64,000 nt of DNA from Marinomonas gallaica. GTDB lineage: Bacteria > Pseudomonadota > Gammaproteobacteria > Pseudomonadales > Marinomonadaceae. Shown here piece by piece: positions 63,036-64,000 of this stretch (position 1 is the stretch's first letter; every line of letters starts with the position of its first letter). A program made the position numbers and the translations under genes. The stretch lies in NCBI RefSeq assembly GCF_001639745.1, contig NZ_LTAX01000019.1, positions 1-64,000 of the forward strand. Reading direction: 5' to 3'. The notes beneath the pieces were generated by a model that did no database searches, was not told the origin of the DNA, and worked only from the letters and a program-made list of their open reading frames with translations.

Positions 63036-64000
63036 ATTATGGCTTTTAGCAGTTAGTGTTTTATGGCTAACTGGCTGTGCTGTGGGGCCGAGTTCAACAG
63101 ATTTATCTGTTGATTCACCTGCCAGCGAGACCTTTTTGGTGCAATCAAAAAATTACCCTCGCTTGACAGAGTACTACAAAAATCAGCTAAAAAAACGAGA
63201 CACTATCTCGACGCGTTTAAAATTGGCTCAAGCTTACATTGACTCGAATGACAATGAATCTGCTCTTTTTACGTTAGCTTCTGTTATCACAAACTCTAAA
63301 GCAGATGGTACAGCCTTTTATTTACAAGGCGTCGCTCAATATAAACTAGGCAAATTAGAACAATCGCTTCGATCTTTAGAAGTGGCGGTACAAAAATCAC
63401 CTAACGATGCCCGTTCAATCAATATGCTCGGTGTGGCGCAAGCAGAATTAGGTAGGCTAAAGCAAGCTCGGGAATCATTTAATCACGCTCGTGAGCTGAT
63501 GTATGATGATCTTGCCGTTAAAAATAACCTCGCTTTGTTAGACATGTTAGAGGGAGACTTTAAACAAGCAGCAGCGCGTTTAATGCCAATTTACATCAAC
63601 ACCCCTTCCAAAGCGGATCCGAAATTAAGGGCAAACCTAGCGATCATTGTTGCGAAACTTGGCAGTTTTGAAACATTAAAATCACTCTACGCAGATAAGT
63701 ACAGTGATGCAGAATTATTTGATATTTTTCAAAATCTAAGGGCAAGCGAACCGGCTACGAAAACATCGAAATCGACTATCACTCGAAAATCTAATGACCT
63801 CCCTGCAATCGCAAAGAATCAATTGATTGTAAAAACAGGAGCAACTCAATTTGAGTCTGAAAAAAGAGAGTTATTAAGAGAGCCGTCTGAAAAAAATACA
63901 GTCCCAGATGATGCCGCCTCAACTCCATTGCTTCAAGCCACTCCTAAAGTGAATCATGCTCCTATTCATGCGGAATCTAGTGGCAAACCGGTGATTAAAA
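63028..64000 (+). CDS. tadD: TPR lipoprotein TadD, cut by the window end
   Basis: The frame from ATG 63028 stays open to the last base (324 codons so far). It starts 'MAKLWLLAVSVLWLTGCAVG', a lipoprotein signal with the lipid cysteine at 17. Tetratricopeptide repeats cover about 65-190 ('LKLAQAYIDSNDNESALFTL', 'YLQGVAQYKLGKLEQSLRSL', 'NMLGVAQAELGRLKQARESF'). From about 235 the sequence is a low-complexity polar linker. It overlaps tadC by 8 bp. TadD aids secretin/pilus assembly in known Tad loci. The C-terminal end is not visible. Confidence 0.88.
   Translation, partial: MAKLWLLAVSVLWLTGCAVGPSSTDLSVDSPASETFLVQSKNYPRLTEYYKNQLKKRDTISTRLKLAQAYIDSNDNESALFTLASVITNSKADGTAFYLQGVAQYKLGKLEQSLRSLEVAVQKSPNDARSINMLGVAQAELGRLKQARESFNHARELMYDDLAVKNNLALLDMLEGDFKQAAARLMPIYINTPSKADPKLRANLAIIVAKLGSFETLKSLYADKYSDAELFDIFQNLRASEPATKTSKSTITRKSNDLPAIAKNQLIVKTGATQFESEKRELLREPSEKNTVPDDAASTPLLQATPKVNHAPIHAESSGKPVIK

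Overview
The window looks like chromosome of a marine gammaproteobacterium of the Oceanospirillales/Pseudomonadales type, with Marinomonas a reasonable guess. The basis is conserved gene order (ubiE-ubiB-hisE-tatABC; diguanylate cyclase-dsbA-cytochrome c4 facing engB; mutY...yggX; glmU-glmS), moderate base composition, and LapD/LapG and Tad surface systems. This taxonomic call is inference; there is no rRNA gene in the window.

Positions 1-31.9 kb are mostly housekeeping. Minus strand: ubiquinone genes ubiE-ubiB, then hisE and tatA-tatB-tatC. Next come a GGDEF protein, DsbA and cytochrome c4, with engB opposite. gshA follows, then a YtkA-like protein plus Sco pair, an 81-bp structured repeat array, and hisB-hisH-hisF. 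The plus strand then carries AsmA, mutY, a chromate transporter and yggX. After these are a FliL-like gene, dsbB, rsd, a WD40 lipoprotein, DUF423, trmB, an H-NS-like gene, tex, a LysR/azoreductase pair, a beta-CASP nuclease, and glmU-glmS.

Positions 31.9-54.9 kb form a surface-adhesion island. A minus-strand operon encodes a TolC-like outer-membrane protein (LapE), a lipoprotein, an OmpA protein with calcium-binding repeats, LapG, LapD, the type I ABC transporter LapB, the fusion protein LapC and a LuxR-type regulator. Divergent from it, across a 370-bp region with a perfect dyad, lies a 3527-residue LapA/BapA-like adhesin, followed by a BamE-like/OmpA protein and a peptidoglycan-binding protein. 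In the usual system, LapD (a c-di-GMP receptor) holds back LapG, a periplasmic cysteine protease that clips the adhesin's N-terminal retention module at a di-alanine site. Here the LapG homologue has alanine in place of the catalytic cysteine and contains no cysteine at all, and the adhesin lacks the expected di-alanine site. This paired loss is the most interesting observation: the locus seems to keep the Lap architecture but to have lost, or replaced, proteolytic release.

Positions 55.0-64.0 kb hold a Tad/Flp pilus operon: flp, prepilin peptidase, cpaB, secretin, lipoprotein, tadZ, tadA, tadB, tadC and a tadD cut by the window end. It is preceded by a long AT-rich leader with a plausible sigma70 promoter and a hairpin. 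Together the two loci form about 32 kb devoted to surface attachment.
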